From the NCBI RefSeq assembly GCF_900115695.1, contig NZ_FOXK01000013.1, positions 62,001 to 126,000 on the forward strand: DNA of 64,000 nt. Direction: 5' to 3'. Source of the DNA: Ectopseudomonas toyotomiensis. Lineage in GTDB: Bacteria; Pseudomonadota; Gammaproteobacteria; Pseudomonadales; Pseudomonadaceae. Shown here piece by piece: positions 50,277 to 59,161 of this stretch. The notes beneath the pieces are model-generated. The model had not been told where the DNA came from, ran no database searches, and saw only the letters and a list, made by a program, of their open reading frames with translations. A program made the position numbers and the translations under genes. Positions within the stretch are counted from its first letter, which is position 1. Each line of letters starts with the position of its first letter.

Positions 50277-52640
50277 ATGCAAAAGACCTCCTGCCATCAT
50301 GACCAGGATCATTCACATAACTCGCACGCCCACTCCGAGAGCCAGCGCGACCTGGTGTGTGGCATGGAGGTCAAACCTGATGGCCCTTATCGCGAGAGCT
50401 TTGAAGGGAAGGCCTATCATTTCTGCAGTGCGAAGTGCCTAGAGAAATTCCAAGCAGATCCTCATCAGTACATGAGCCATCAGTCTCATGGGGAGCATCA
50501 CCAGCACGCGACTCCAGCACCCACATCGACACCTGTAGGTGCTGAATACACCTGCCCGATGCATCCAGAAATCCGTCAACCGGCTCCCGGAAACTGCCCG
50601 ATCTGCGGGATGACGCTGGAACCTGTCATCCCGGAGCTGGAAGAGGAGGAAAATCCAGAGCTGAAGGACTTCTCGCTGCGGTTCTGGTGGACCCTACCGT
50701 TGACCGTCATCGTGACCGTATTGGCGATGGCCGGCCATTCCTTGCAACTGTTTCATGGCACGACCCAGAACTGGGTCGAGCTGGCTCTGGCGACGCCCGT
50801 GACGCTATGGGGTGGCTGGGTATTCTTCACCCGCGGCATTGACTCCATCCGCCACCGCAGCCCCAACATGTGGACCCTGATCGGATTAGGAACTGCAGCC
50901 GCCTACCTCTACAGCGTGGCAGCCACCCTGGTGCCGCAGTGGTTCCCGGCGGCCTTCGTTCAGGATGGACGCATCGGCGTCTACTTCGAGGCCGCCGCGG
51001 TGATCATCTCGCTCACGCTGTTGGGCCAGATGCTCGAACTCAAAGCCCGCTCGCAGACCTCTGCCGCCATTAAGTCACTGCTGGGATTGGCCCCCAAGAC
51101 TGCCCGGCGCATCAGGCCTGACGGCCAGGAAGAAGATATTCCGCTGACCCACGTCCATCAGGGTGACCACTTGCGTGTCCGGCCGGGCGAAAAAGTCCCG
51201 GTGGATGGCACCGTGCTGGAGGGCGAGAGCGCTGTCGACGAGTCGATGCTCACCGGCGAGCCGGTGCCCGTCACCAAGCGGGCAGGGGATACCCTCATCG
51301 GTGCCACCCTGAACACCCACGGCAGTCTGGTGATGGAAGCGCAGAAGGTGGGCGCCGAAACCATGTTGTCGCAGATCGTCCAGATGGTGGCTAAGGCCCA
51401 GCGCTCCAAGGCGCCCATGCAGCGTATGGCCGATGCCGTTGCAGGGTATTTCGTGGTGGGGGTGATCCTGATCGCGATCCTGACATTTTTTGGCTGGGGG
51501 TTGTTCGGGCCGGAATCAGGTTGGGTATTTGGCCTGATCAACGCCGTGGCCGTACTGATCATTGCCTGCCCATGCGCCCTGGGCTTGGCAACGCCGATGT
51601 CGGTCATGGTCGCGACCGGCAAGGCCGCCAGCAGCGGTGTGTTGTTCCGTGATGCCAGCGCTATCGAGAACCTCTGCAAAATCGACACTTTGATCGTCGA
51701 CAAGACCGGGACCCTGACGCAGGGGCGGCCGACCTTTCATAGTGCAGAGGGAACCGGTTCGTTCGACTCGGTCGAGGTTCTGCGCTTGGCCGCAAGCCTC
51801 GACCAGGGCAGCGAGCATCCGCTGGCTCATGCCATTGTCGATCATGCGCGTGAACAGGGTCTTGCCTTGGTGAAACCGGAGACCTTCGAGTCTGGCTCAG
51901 GTATTGGTGTGCGCGGACAGGTCGATGGCCATCAACTGCAGCTCGGGAACACAGCGTTGATGGAGGAGGCGGGCGTCGATATTACTTCGCTGCGTAACCG
52001 TGCAGAGCAACTGCGCCTGGAGGGTATCAGCATCATCTATCTGGCCGTAGATGGTCGCCTGGCGGGTCTCCTGGCCGTTTCCGATCCAATCAAACCGACC
52101 TCCCAACAGGCTGTTGCTCAACTCCAGAACGCTGACGTGAAGGTCATCATGGCCACTGGCGATGGCCTCACCACAGCAAGGGCCGTGGCGAATCAGTTAG
52201 GCATCGAGGAGGTGCATGGCGAGGTGAAACCGCAGGACAAGGAGAAATTAGTCGCCGAACTGCAGAGCTATGGCCGGCGTGTTGCCATGGCAGGCGACGG
52301 CATCAACGATGCGCCGGCCTTGGCCAGGGCCGACGTAGGCATCGCCATGGGCACGGGCACCGACGTGGCGATGAACAGCGCCCAAGTGACCCTGGTCAAG
52401 GGAGACCTGATGGGCATCCTGCGGGCGCGCACCTTGTCGGTGGCCACAGTGAAGAACATGAGGCAGAACCTTGCCTTTGCGTTCCTCTACAACTCGATGG
52501 GAATCCCGCTTGCAGCGGGGCTGCTGTACCCGTTGACGGGGCATCTTCTGTCGCCCTTGATTGCTGCGCTGGCGATGAGTGTCAGCTCCGCGTCCGTGGT
52601 GTTTAACGCCTTACGGCTGCGGCAGTCACGGATCGATTAG
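50277..52640 (+). CDS. Copper/silver-exporting P1B-type ATPase
   Basis: 787-aa pump. A His-rich start is followed by a YHS domain (25-66, DLVCGMEVKPDG and YHFCSAKCLEKF) and a second metal-binding segment (91-117, YTCPMHPEIRQPAPGNCPIC), as in SilP/CopF-type pumps; no classical MXCXXC domain is present. Then eight membrane helices, the TGES-type phosphatase motif as LTGEPV, the transport site CPC in ACPCALGLATP (about 430), phosphorylation site DKTGTLT (about 474), the SEHPLAHAI motif and GDGINDAPAL. The start MQKTSCHHDQ (50277) is preferred to the frame from 50181 that overlaps the DUF2933 gene. Confidence 0.93.
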   Translation: MQKTSCHHDQDHSHNSHAHSESQRDLVCGMEVKPDGPYRESFEGKAYHFCSAKCLEKFQADPHQYMSHQSHGEHHQHATPAPTSTPVGAEYTCPMHPEIRQPAPGNCPICGMTLEPVIPELEEEENPELKDFSLRFWWTLPLTVIVTVLAMAGHSLQLFHGTTQNWVELALATPVTLWGGWVFFTRGIDSIRHRSPNMWTLIGLGTAAAYLYSVAATLVPQWFPAAFVQDGRIGVYFEAAAVIISLTLLGQMLELKARSQTSAAIKSLLGLAPKTARRIRPDGQEEDIPLTHVHQGDHLRVRPGEKVPVDGTVLEGESAVDESMLTGEPVPVTKRAGDTLIGATLNTHGSLVMEAQKVGAETMLSQIVQMVAKAQRSKAPMQRMADAVAGYFVVGVILIAILTFFGWGLFGPESGWVFGLINAVAVLIIACPCALGLATPMSVMVATGKAASSGVLFRDASAIENLCKIDTLIVDKTGTLTQGRPTFHSAEGTGSFDSVEVLRLAASLDQGSEHPLAHAIVDHAREQGLALVKPETFESGSGIGVRGQVDGHQLQLGNTALMEEAGVDITSLRNRAEQLRLEGISIIYLAVDGRLAGLLAVSDPIKPTSQQAVAQLQNADVKVIMATGDGLTTARAVANQLGIEEVHGEVKPQDKEKLVAELQSYGRRVAMAGDGINDAPALARADVGIAMGTGTDVAMNSAQVTLVKGDLMGILRARTLSVATVKNMRQNLAFAFLYNSMGIPLAAGLLYPLTGHLLSPLIAALAMSVSSASVVFNALRLRQSRID

Positions 52641-52741
52641 ACCTTGCGGTAGCTAACATCGTTTGCCTCGGTCGACGAAGGGCAAGCTGACGCCATTTCA
52701 TCGTAGGGGCATTCCCCATCGCCCACGACATAGCAATCTAA

Positions 52742-52765
52742 GAGCCTCGCCATCAGGCGAGGCTC
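52742..52765. terminator. Terminator hairpin between the ATPase and the porin pseudogene
   Basis: AGCCTCGCC and GGCGAGGCT with an ATCA loop, followed by CCTCTT on the + strand and CTTAGAT on the - strand; it can serve both converging genes. Confidence 0.7.
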
Positions 52766-54092
52766 CTCTTGGGGCTAGCTCAGAGTATCGGCAGGCTGTA
52801 GCTGACGATCAGGCGGTTCTCGTCCTGGTCGGCGGCGCTGGTGTTGCCACGCAGGCTGGCGTTACGCCAGGAGAAACCGAGGCCTTTGAGGGCACCGTCC
52901 TGAAGCACGTAGTCGAGGCGGAAGTCGCGTTCCCATTCCTTCTTCTCGCCGTCGGCCGAATCGATGTTGTCGCCGGATAGATAGGTGACAGTGGCCTTCA
53001 GACCTGGTAGGCCGGCCTTGGTGAAGTCGTAGCCGTACTCGGCCAGCTAGGTGCGCTCGCCGGCACTGGCGAACTTGCCGATCTGCCGGTCGGTGATCAG
53101 GTAGGCGGTGGCGCCGTCGCCCTGGTTCAGGTAGGGGAAGTTGCTGTCGCCGGAGACTTCCTGGTAGCCGGCGCTCAGCCCGTGGCCGCCGAGGCTGTAG
53201 GTGAACAGGGCGCTCCAGGTGTCGTTGTCCACTTCGCCCTTGGTGATCGCCTTGCCGGCCGCGTTCAGACCGTAGTAGCCAGTGCTGGCATAGCCTTTGG
53301 CCACCCCGGCGGCGCTGTCGTTCTTGCCGTCGGCGTCGCTCTTGAAGTAGCGCAGGTCGGATTTCAGCGCGCCCGGGCCGATGGCCAGGCTGTGGGTCAG
53401 GCCGAGGAAGTGCTGGCGGTAGAACTCGTTCAGCTCGCCGTAGTAGTACTGCGCCAGCAGGTCCTTGCCGATCTTGTAGTCGCCACCGGCGTAGTAGAAC
53501 TTGTTGCTGAACTGGCCGGTCTTGGCGTTGTTGGCTCCGGAGATGGACAGGCCTTCGTTGTTGCTCGAACTGCGCCCCTTGGCGTGTTCCAGCTGGCCGC
53601 CGACCAGGGTCAGGTTGTCGATCTCGGCTGAAGTGATCTGGCCACCCTCGAAGGTCTGCGGTAGCAGGCGACCGTCGCTGAAGGTGACCACCGGCAGCTT
53701 GGGCTGCAGGGTACCGATGCGTGCCTCGGTCTTCGACAGACGCACCTTGCCGGTCAGCCCCAGGCTGCCGAAGTTGTCCACCGCGCGACCGTTCTCGTCG
53801 GTGGGGAACACGGTGCCGCCGTATTTGCTGGAGTCGGGGTTGTAATGGCGACCCTTGCCGGAATCCAGCTTGACGCCGAGCAGGCCGAGAGCGTCGACGC
53901 CGAAGCCGACGGTCCCCTCGGTGTAGCCGGAGATGTAGTTGAACTGGAAGCCCTGACCCCATTCTTCCTGGGTGTTGGCCGCTTCGTTGCGGGTGTCCTG
54001 ATTGATGTAGAAATTGCGCAGGCCGAGGCTGGCCTTGCTGTCTTCGATGAAGCCGGCGGCATATACATGCTGGCTCAAAAGTCCCAGTGCTA

Positions 54093-54100
54093 GGGAGGCA
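54093..54100. repeat. Target-site duplication, left copy
   Basis: GGGAGGCA, repeated exactly at 56468-56475; 8 bp is the duplication size of IS66-family elements. Confidence 0.93.
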
Positions 54101-54117
54101 GTAAGCGTACGCCGAAC

Positions 54118-55656
54118 TCACCTTGCGCGACTCAGGCAGGCGCCCACTGATGGCAGCAGTTGGCCGACCTCACTCGCCCGTTGCGTCGGCAGGCGTGTCA
54201 GCACGTCCTTGAGATAGGCATACGGATCATGCCCGTTCATGCGGGCCGACTGGATCAGGCTCATGATCGCCGCCGCGCGTTTGCCGCTGCGTAGCGACCC
54301 GGCAAACAACCAGTTCGAGCGCCCCAGGGCCCATGGACGAATCTGGTTCTCGACCTGGTTATTGTCGATGGGCACAGCACCATCCTCGACATAGCGAGTC
54401 AGTGCCTGCCAGCGTTTAAGGCTGTAATCCAAGGCTTTCGCCGTGGCCGATCCGTTGGGCACAAGATCACGCTGGGCCAGTATCCAGTCATGCAGTGTAT
54501 CGAGGATCGGTGAAGCCTTTTCCTGTCGTATTCGCCAGCGTTCTTCATCGCTCATGTCCCGTGCTTGCCGTTCGATTTCGTACAGGCTGCCCATCGCGTG
54601 CAGTGCTTGTTCGGCCAACTGGCTTTTGTTTGCAGCGTGCAGATCGAAGAACTTGCGGCGGGCGTGGGCCATGCAGCCGATTTCGGTAATGCCTTGCTCG
54701 AAGCTGGCCTTGTAGCCAGCGAAGTCGTCGCAGACCAGCTTGCCATTCCACTGACCAAGAAAATTGCGCGCATGCTCGCCGGCACGGCTGGGACTGAAGT
54801 CATACACCACGGCCTTCAGATCGGCGAAGGGTGTGGTGCTGTAGGCCCAGACGTAAGCCCGATGGGTTTTCTTCTCGCCTGGGGTGAGCATTTGCACCGG
54901 GGTTTCGTCAGCGTGGATCACGCGTTGGCCCAGCACGGCTTCGCGCAGGGCATCGACTAGCGGCTGGAGCTGCACGCCGGTTTGTCCGACCCACTGCGCC
55001 AGTGTCGAGCGAGCGATGGCCAGGCCGGCACGGCCAAAGATTTTCTCTTGCCGATATAGCGGCAAGTGGTCGGCGAATTTGGCCACCATCACGTGAGCCA
55101 GAAGGCCGGTGGTGGGGATGCCCTTGTCGATCACCTGGGCCGGCACGGGGGCCTGGATCAGTGTTTCGCACTGGCGACAGGCCCATTTCCCACGCACATG
55201 CTGTTCGACGGTGAAAACGCCCGGCGTGTAATCCAGCTTTTCGCTGATGTCTTCACCGATGCGTTGCAGCTGGCAGCCGCAGGCGCATTGGGTGTTCTCC
55301 GGTTCGTGGCGGATCACGGTGCGCGGAAATTGTGCCGGCAGCGGTGTGCGCTTGGGCTGTTGGCGGGGTTCGGCTGGAGCAACCGGGGGATTGACAGCTT
55401 TCAGCTCCGCCTCGATGGCGGCGATGTCAGTGTCGAGCAGGTCGTCCAGCAAGCTACCCTGGTCAGGGCTCAGTTGCTCGCTACGCTTGGCAAACTTGTG
55501 CCGTTTGTACCAAGCGATTTCGTGTGTGAGCTGCTCAATGATGGTTTGATCACGGTGGATTTTCTTGCCCATCACGTCGACCTGCGTCAGCAACTGCGCG
55601 GCCAGTGTGCGCAGTTGCTCAGCTGTCAGTTGGTCGAGATTGGGCGAGGAGTTCAT
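54118..55656 (-). CDS. tnpC: IS66-family transposase TnpC
   Basis: 512-aa DDE transposase. A leucine-rich N-terminal region (EQLRTLAAQLLTQVDVMGKK), a zinc-binding segment with CACGCQLQRIGEDISEKLDY and CRQCETLIQAP, and the catalytic domain with VIHADETPVQM, LVCDDFAGYK and the Glu region PIDNNQVENQIRPWALGRSN. Its stop codon overlaps the left terminal repeat. Confidence 0.95.
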   Translation of the reverse strand: MNSSPNLDQLTAEQLRTLAAQLLTQVDVMGKKIHRDQTIIEQLTHEIAWYKRHKFAKRSEQLSPDQGSLLDDLLDTDIAAIEAELKAVNPPVAPAEPRQQPKRTPLPAQFPRTVIRHEPENTQCACGCQLQRIGEDISEKLDYTPGVFTVEQHVRGKWACRQCETLIQAPVPAQVIDKGIPTTGLLAHVMVAKFADHLPLYRQEKIFGRAGLAIARSTLAQWVGQTGVQLQPLVDALREAVLGQRVIHADETPVQMLTPGEKKTHRAYVWAYSTTPFADLKAVVYDFSPSRAGEHARNFLGQWNGKLVCDDFAGYKASFEQGITEIGCMAHARRKFFDLHAANKSQLAEQALHAMGSLYEIERQARDMSDEERWRIRQEKASPILDTLHDWILAQRDLVPNGSATAKALDYSLKRWQALTRYVEDGAVPIDNNQVENQIRPWALGRSNWLFAGSLRSGKRAAAIMSLIQSARMNGHDPYAYLKDVLTRLPTQRASEVGQLLPSVGACLSRAR

Positions 55657-55717
55657 GCTGCTGATTGTGCCAGAGCAGACGCTCTGCGCAGATACACCGA
55701 TGGGCTAATGGCCGGTG

Positions 55718-56053
55718 CTACAGCACTGTGATCGCGCCGCCCGCACCGACCCGCTGCCAGGGCAGCCCCAGTACCAACGCCTGAAGTTGCTCGGTGTCGA
55801 GTTCAACTTCCGAGCCGTGGCGGATGCCTGGCCAGTGAAACTTGCCCTGGTTCAATCGCCGCGCGGCCAGCCAGATACCCACGCCGTCATGCACCAGGAC
55901 TTTCATGCGGTTGGCGCGGCGATTGGCGAACAGATAGGCGCAGTGCGGCTTCGCCGCACCGAACACCGCCACCACGCGGGCCAACGCGGTTTCAGTGCCC
56001 GCGCGCATATCCATGGGTTCGGTGGCGAGCCAGATACTATCGATACGGATCAC
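55718..56053 (-). CDS. tnpB: IS66-family accessory protein TnpB
   Basis: 111-aa protein reading IRIDSIWLATEPMDMRAGTE then AYLFANRRANRMKVLVHDG, the standard IS66 TnpB (not the unrelated IS200/IS605 TnpB). The start is GTG 56053, overlapping the tnpA stop (GTGA). Required for efficient transposition. Confidence 0.93.
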   Translation of the reverse strand: MIRIDSIWLATEPMDMRAGTETALARVVAVFGAAKPHCAYLFANRRANRMKVLVHDGVGIWLAARRLNQGKFHWPGIRHGSEVELDTEQLQALVLGLPWQRVGAGGAITVL

Positions 56054-56367
56054 TGGGCGAGCCCCCGGACAAAGCGGGCGCATCCTTCAGGATCGGAAGC
56101 TGGCCATTTCACTGTGATCGATTGCTCGCCCAGCGGTAGCTCGATAATCACAGCTGGTTCAACTGGTCGTTTTGGCGTAACTCTCGCAGGAACGAACGCC
56201 GGCAACGCCGCTGGCAGTTGATCTCGATAAAGCGGTAGCCACTTGCGAATGACGTTGGCATTGATGCCGTGGCGGATGGCAACGCTGGAAACGGTCGCAC
56301 CGGGTTGCAGGCACTCCTGAACAACCTGGGCCTTGAACGGTTTGGGGTAAGAGCTTCGTTGGCGCAT
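56050..56367 (-). CDS. tnpA: IS66-family accessory protein TnpA
   Basis: 105-aa DNA-binding protein with an IS3/transposase_8-like helix-turn-helix (YPKPFKAQVVQECLQPGATV, then SSVAIRHGINANVIRKWL). First gene of the element's operon. Confidence 0.92.
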   Translation of the reverse strand: MRQRSSYPKPFKAQVVQECLQPGATVSSVAIRHGINANVIRKWLPLYRDQLPAALPAFVPARVTPKRPVEPAVIIELPLGEQSITVKWPASDPEGCARFVRGLAQ

Positions 56368-56467
56368 GGAAATCCCGGCGATAAGGGCTATCGCGTCCGC
56401 TTAAAAATACGCGGACACCATCGTCCTTAATGCTGGAGTTCGGAAGGTGAGTTGGCCGGACGGATAC

Positions 56468-56475
56468 GGGAGGCA
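56468..56475. repeat. Target-site duplication, right copy
   Basis: GGGAGGCA, identical to 54093-54100. On the minus strand it encodes part of the porin signal peptide (GCC TCC C). Confidence 0.93.
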
Positions 56476-56555
56476 CTTATTTTTTTCATGGCGATGCTCC
56501 GGTGTAAAGGCGGCTCAGCCGTATGTGAAACCACATAGGCAGGGTGCGATAGAAG

Positions 56556-58001
56556 TCAGCTCAGCTGTCTTCTCTGCTTTCCGATTCCGGCACGCAGCAG
56601 GCTCGTTGAAGTTTCTGGCGCGCGAGGGAACAACAATCGGAAAACGGTGTAGTTGCCCGGAACGCTGGACACATCGACGGAGCCTTGGTGCAGGCTCATG
56701 ATAGATCGCACGATGGCCAGCCCCAGACCTGTGCCTCCCTCTGCTCGGGATCTACTGGTATCGACCCTGTAGAAGCGCTCGAACAGATGAGGAATGTGCT
56801 GTGCTGGGATACCAATCCCTGGATTGCCAACAGACAGCGAGACCGTCTCATGCTGCTTTTCAATCAGCAACGAGATCCTGCTGTTGCGAGGGCTGTGGCG
56901 TATGGCGTTCGACAGGAGGTTCGAGACGGCTCTTTGGATCATCAATCGATCACCGAAGGTGTGGCCGGCCCCGCTGATGTCTATCGCAATCTGCTTTTCC
57001 TCGGCGGAAATAGAGAAGAGATCTGCAACTCGGCGTGCTTCGTCGTCTAAGTCAATGCGCTCGAAGGGCACCAACGAAGCAGGGTGACTTACCTGGGCGA
57101 GGAAAAGCATGTCCGAGACGATGCGCGTCACGCGTCCAAGCTCCTCGGTACAGCATTCAAGTACCGCCTTGTACTCTTCTGGTGGACGCTCTCGTGAAAG
57201 GGTTACTTGAGCCTTACCCATCAGATTGGTAATGGGGGAACGCAGCTCGTGAGCCAGGTCATCAGAAAACTGCGAGAGCTGTTGAACGCCACTGTCCAGG
57301 CGATGGAGCATGAAGTTGATGCCGTGTGCCAGTTCGCTGAGCTCTTGAGGCAGTCGATCTATTGGTATGCGATGGGTCAGGTCCTGAGTGGAAACCTGTG
57401 ACGCTATTTTTCTAAACTGGCGCAGCGGTGACAATCCGCGTTGGACAATCCACCAAGCTCCAACGCCAATGAAGAGCAGAAGAAAAGGCAGAGCGATCAT
57501 GGTGGATCGCAGGTACGCCGTTAGCAGTGCGTCGTCTGCAGATCGATCTATAGAGAGCTGGATCGTGACTTCACTGCCATCTTTCAAGCGCACATGCTTC
57601 GAAGCCGTCAGAAAGCTGTGCTTGGTGCTATCCAGCCATTCGTGGAAGAAAACTCCTACGGTGCCTTCAGAATGCAGTTTCGGAGCGTCCGACCTGTTGC
57701 TAACGCTCAGCAACTTCTTACCTTCAGGCCCTCGCTCATAGATGGCAAGTTGTAGGTTGTCGTGGCCTACAACAAGGTCGAGCAGTCCATGCGGTTGCTT
57801 GGCGATGTCAGCACTCGATATCGAATCCTCTTTGAGTCGGTGCTGGATCTGCTCAAGCTTGCCGGTCAGGCTACTTCGGGCCAGCGAGGCCAGCTCGTGC
57901 GTCAGCGAGAAGTAAGCAAGGGCGGCCAGAAGTACCACCAGTGCGGCCCCCATCAAGGCGACAGAAAGCCCAAGTCGCATGGAGAGGCTGGCAAGTCTCA
58001 T
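56556..58001 (-). CDS. czcS: Heavy-metal sensor histidine kinase, CzcS type
   Basis: 481-aa kinase: TM1 at 13-35, a periplasmic sensor of about 130 residues, TM2 near 165-185, HAMP, H-box FSDDLAHELRSPITNLMGKA, N-box SNLLSNAIRHSPRN and G-box GGTGLGLAIVRSIMSLHQG. Paralogous to the kinase at 45916. It lies next to the czcCBA operon and overlaps the regulator stop (ATGA), so zinc, cadmium or cobalt is the probable signal. Confidence 0.87.
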   Translation of the reverse strand: MRLASLSMRLGLSVALMGAALVVLLAALAYFSLTHELASLARSSLTGKLEQIQHRLKEDSISSADIAKQPHGLLDLVVGHDNLQLAIYERGPEGKKLLSVSNRSDAPKLHSEGTVGVFFHEWLDSTKHSFLTASKHVRLKDGSEVTIQLSIDRSADDALLTAYLRSTMIALPFLLLFIGVGAWWIVQRGLSPLRQFRKIASQVSTQDLTHRIPIDRLPQELSELAHGINFMLHRLDSGVQQLSQFSDDLAHELRSPITNLMGKAQVTLSRERPPEEYKAVLECCTEELGRVTRIVSDMLFLAQVSHPASLVPFERIDLDDEARRVADLFSISAEEKQIAIDISGAGHTFGDRLMIQRAVSNLLSNAIRHSPRNSRISLLIEKQHETVSLSVGNPGIGIPAQHIPHLFERFYRVDTSRSRAEGGTGLGLAIVRSIMSLHQGSVDVSSVPGNYTVFRLLFPRAPETSTSLLRAGIGKQRRQLS

Positions 58002-58672
58002 TCCCGCTCCTCAAGCACGTAACCAACCCCTCTGAGGGTATGGATGAGCTTCCTCTCAAAGGCATCGTCGATTTTGGCGCGCAAGCGGCGGATGGAGACT
58101 TCGACCACATTGGTGTCGCAATCGAAGTTCATGTCCCACACCAGCGAAATGATCTGAGTGCGTGAAAGCACCTCACCCGAACGCCTCATCAGCAAGTGCA
58201 ACAGCGCAAACTCTTTGGTCGTCAGGTCTATCCGTTGCTCACCGCGGAATGCTCGATGTCTAGCTGGGTCCAGCTCCAAGTCTGCTACACGTAGAGTTTC
58301 TGGCGCCGGAGCTTGTTCACTGCGACGCAGTAGGGTGCGAACTCGGGCCAGCAGCTCAGGAAACTCAAAGGGTTTCACCAAGTAGTCATCCGCCCCTAGG
58401 TCCAGGCCCCTGATCTTGTCTGCCAGCCTTCCCCTGGCGGTGAGCATCATTACTCGTGTGTTGTTATCACGGCGGAGATTTTCCAACACGCTCCAGCCAT
58501 CTATTTCCGGAAGATTTACATCCAGAATAACTAAGTCGTAAGTGTGTTGACGCACAAGATGAAGACCATCTAATCCAGTAGAGGCCTTGTCGACTATATA
58601 GCCACTCTCGGTCAATCCTTGATGCAGATATTCGGCAGTTTTTGGCTCGTCCTCGATAACTAGGATTCGCAT
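57998..58672 (-). CDS. czcR: Heavy-metal response regulator, CzcR type
   Basis: 224-aa OmpR-type regulator with phospho-Asp in YDLVILDVNLPEIDGWSVL and DNA-binding helices RSGEVLSRTQIISLVWDMNF and DTNVVEVSIRRLRAKIDDAF. The start MRILVIEDEPKTAEY (58672) is taken over the longer frame from 58699. It is divergent from czcC; the CzcR-type box lies between them. Close relative of the regulator at 47295. Confidence 0.88.
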   Translation of the reverse strand: MRILVIEDEPKTAEYLHQGLTESGYIVDKASTGLDGLHLVRQHTYDLVILDVNLPEIDGWSVLENLRRDNNTRVMMLTARGRLADKIRGLDLGADDYLVKPFEFPELLARVRTLLRRSEQAPAPETLRVADLELDPARHRAFRGEQRIDLTTKEFALLHLLMRRSGEVLSRTQIISLVWDMNFDCDTNVVEVSIRRLRAKIDDAFERKLIHTLRGVGYVLEERE

Positions 58673-59008
58673 ATTAAATTCATCCAAGGCAAGCGGCATT
58701 TTGTTGTTTGTTGGGCCGCGTAAAGTTTCATGAGATTAATAGTAACGTGGCATGAAGAGGCTTTTAGCGCACGATATGAGTAGGCAATCCTAAAGCCTGT
58801 AGCGGCTACAGGGTCAATGCGCAAGCCTTGCTGTAACTGGCGCTGCGACAAGGCGTCGCATGTCTCGAGCATTTCAGGCAGATTTCTCTGCTGGGGTTAC
58901 TGATTTCCCAAAAGGTTCCTTCGCTGACGCCAGGTTTGTATCAGCATGTAACTTCAAATGGCTCTCTGATGGGGCATCTTAATACAGCGAAATAGCCTGC
59001 AGGCCTTG
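58673..59008. other. Intergenic region between czcR and czcC
   Basis: With the box that follows, this makes a 490-base divergent promoter region. Apart from that box no gene, terminator or RNA signature was recognised. It is AT-richer than the flanking genes. Confidence 0.5.
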
Positions 59009-59036
59009 ATTACATATTTGTAATTTTCCAGTCACC
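59009..59036. promoter_or_regulatory. Metal-response (CzcR-type) box, copy 4
   Basis: Perfect palindrome ATTACA, TATT, TGTAAT (59009-59024), followed by TTTCCAGTCACC. It aligns base for base with the three boxes of the copper locus and is the most symmetrical of the four. It lies 126 bases before czcC and about 340 before czcR. Confidence 0.7.
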
Positions 59037-59161
59037 TTGGCGATATGAACTGACATCTAAATTCTGCGGCTAACTCATTTCCTGTCGTCATCAGCTGACC
59101 GCCACTGCCGGGTCGAGCCGTTTTAGTTCAGGGATGATCATTGGTTGCGGAGGATTAACCC

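Larger units (their letters stand above)
54101..56467 (-). mobile_element. IS66-family insertion sequence, 2,367 bp, complete
   Basis: Ends are defined by imperfect terminal inverted repeats: 54101-54124 (GTAAGCGTACGCCGAACTCA...) and the complement of 56444-56467 (GTATCCGTCCGGCCAACTCA...), 19 of 24 identical, and by the flanking 8-bp duplication. It carries tnpA, tnpB and tnpC in that order on the minus strand, all intact. It sits inside the signal-peptide codons of an OprD-family porin gene. The intact target duplication says it moved here by transposition and that both flanks have stayed together since. Confidence 0.93.
52780..56489 (-). pseudogene. OprD-family porin gene broken by an IS66-family element and a nonsense codon
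   Basis: The gene starts at 56489 (ATG, reading MKKISAS, with CGGAG before it), is interrupted after codon 7 by the IS at 54101-56467, and resumes at 54092 with LALGLLSQHVYAAGFIEDSK. Removing the IS and one target copy restores one frame of 445 codons, except for a TAG at 53047-53049 where the related porin at 13932 has Trp (ERSWQV), a TGG to TAG change. The rest to VSYSLPIL and TGA (52780) is intact. So the gene is doubly inactive. It lies directly after czcRS, which in P. aeruginosa controls oprD. Confidence 0.92.

Noticed and set aside
52862..54121. 419-codon frame overlapping the porin pseudogene on the same strand
   Set aside because: Arg/Gln-rich out-of-frame reading of the porin; the porin frame matches the OprD family along its whole length.
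56391..56412. GCGTCCGCTTA as the right end of the IS66-family element
   Set aside because: It resembles the GTAAGCG end, but no target duplication fits there. The end at 56467 gives a longer inverted repeat (19/24) and an exact 8-bp duplication.
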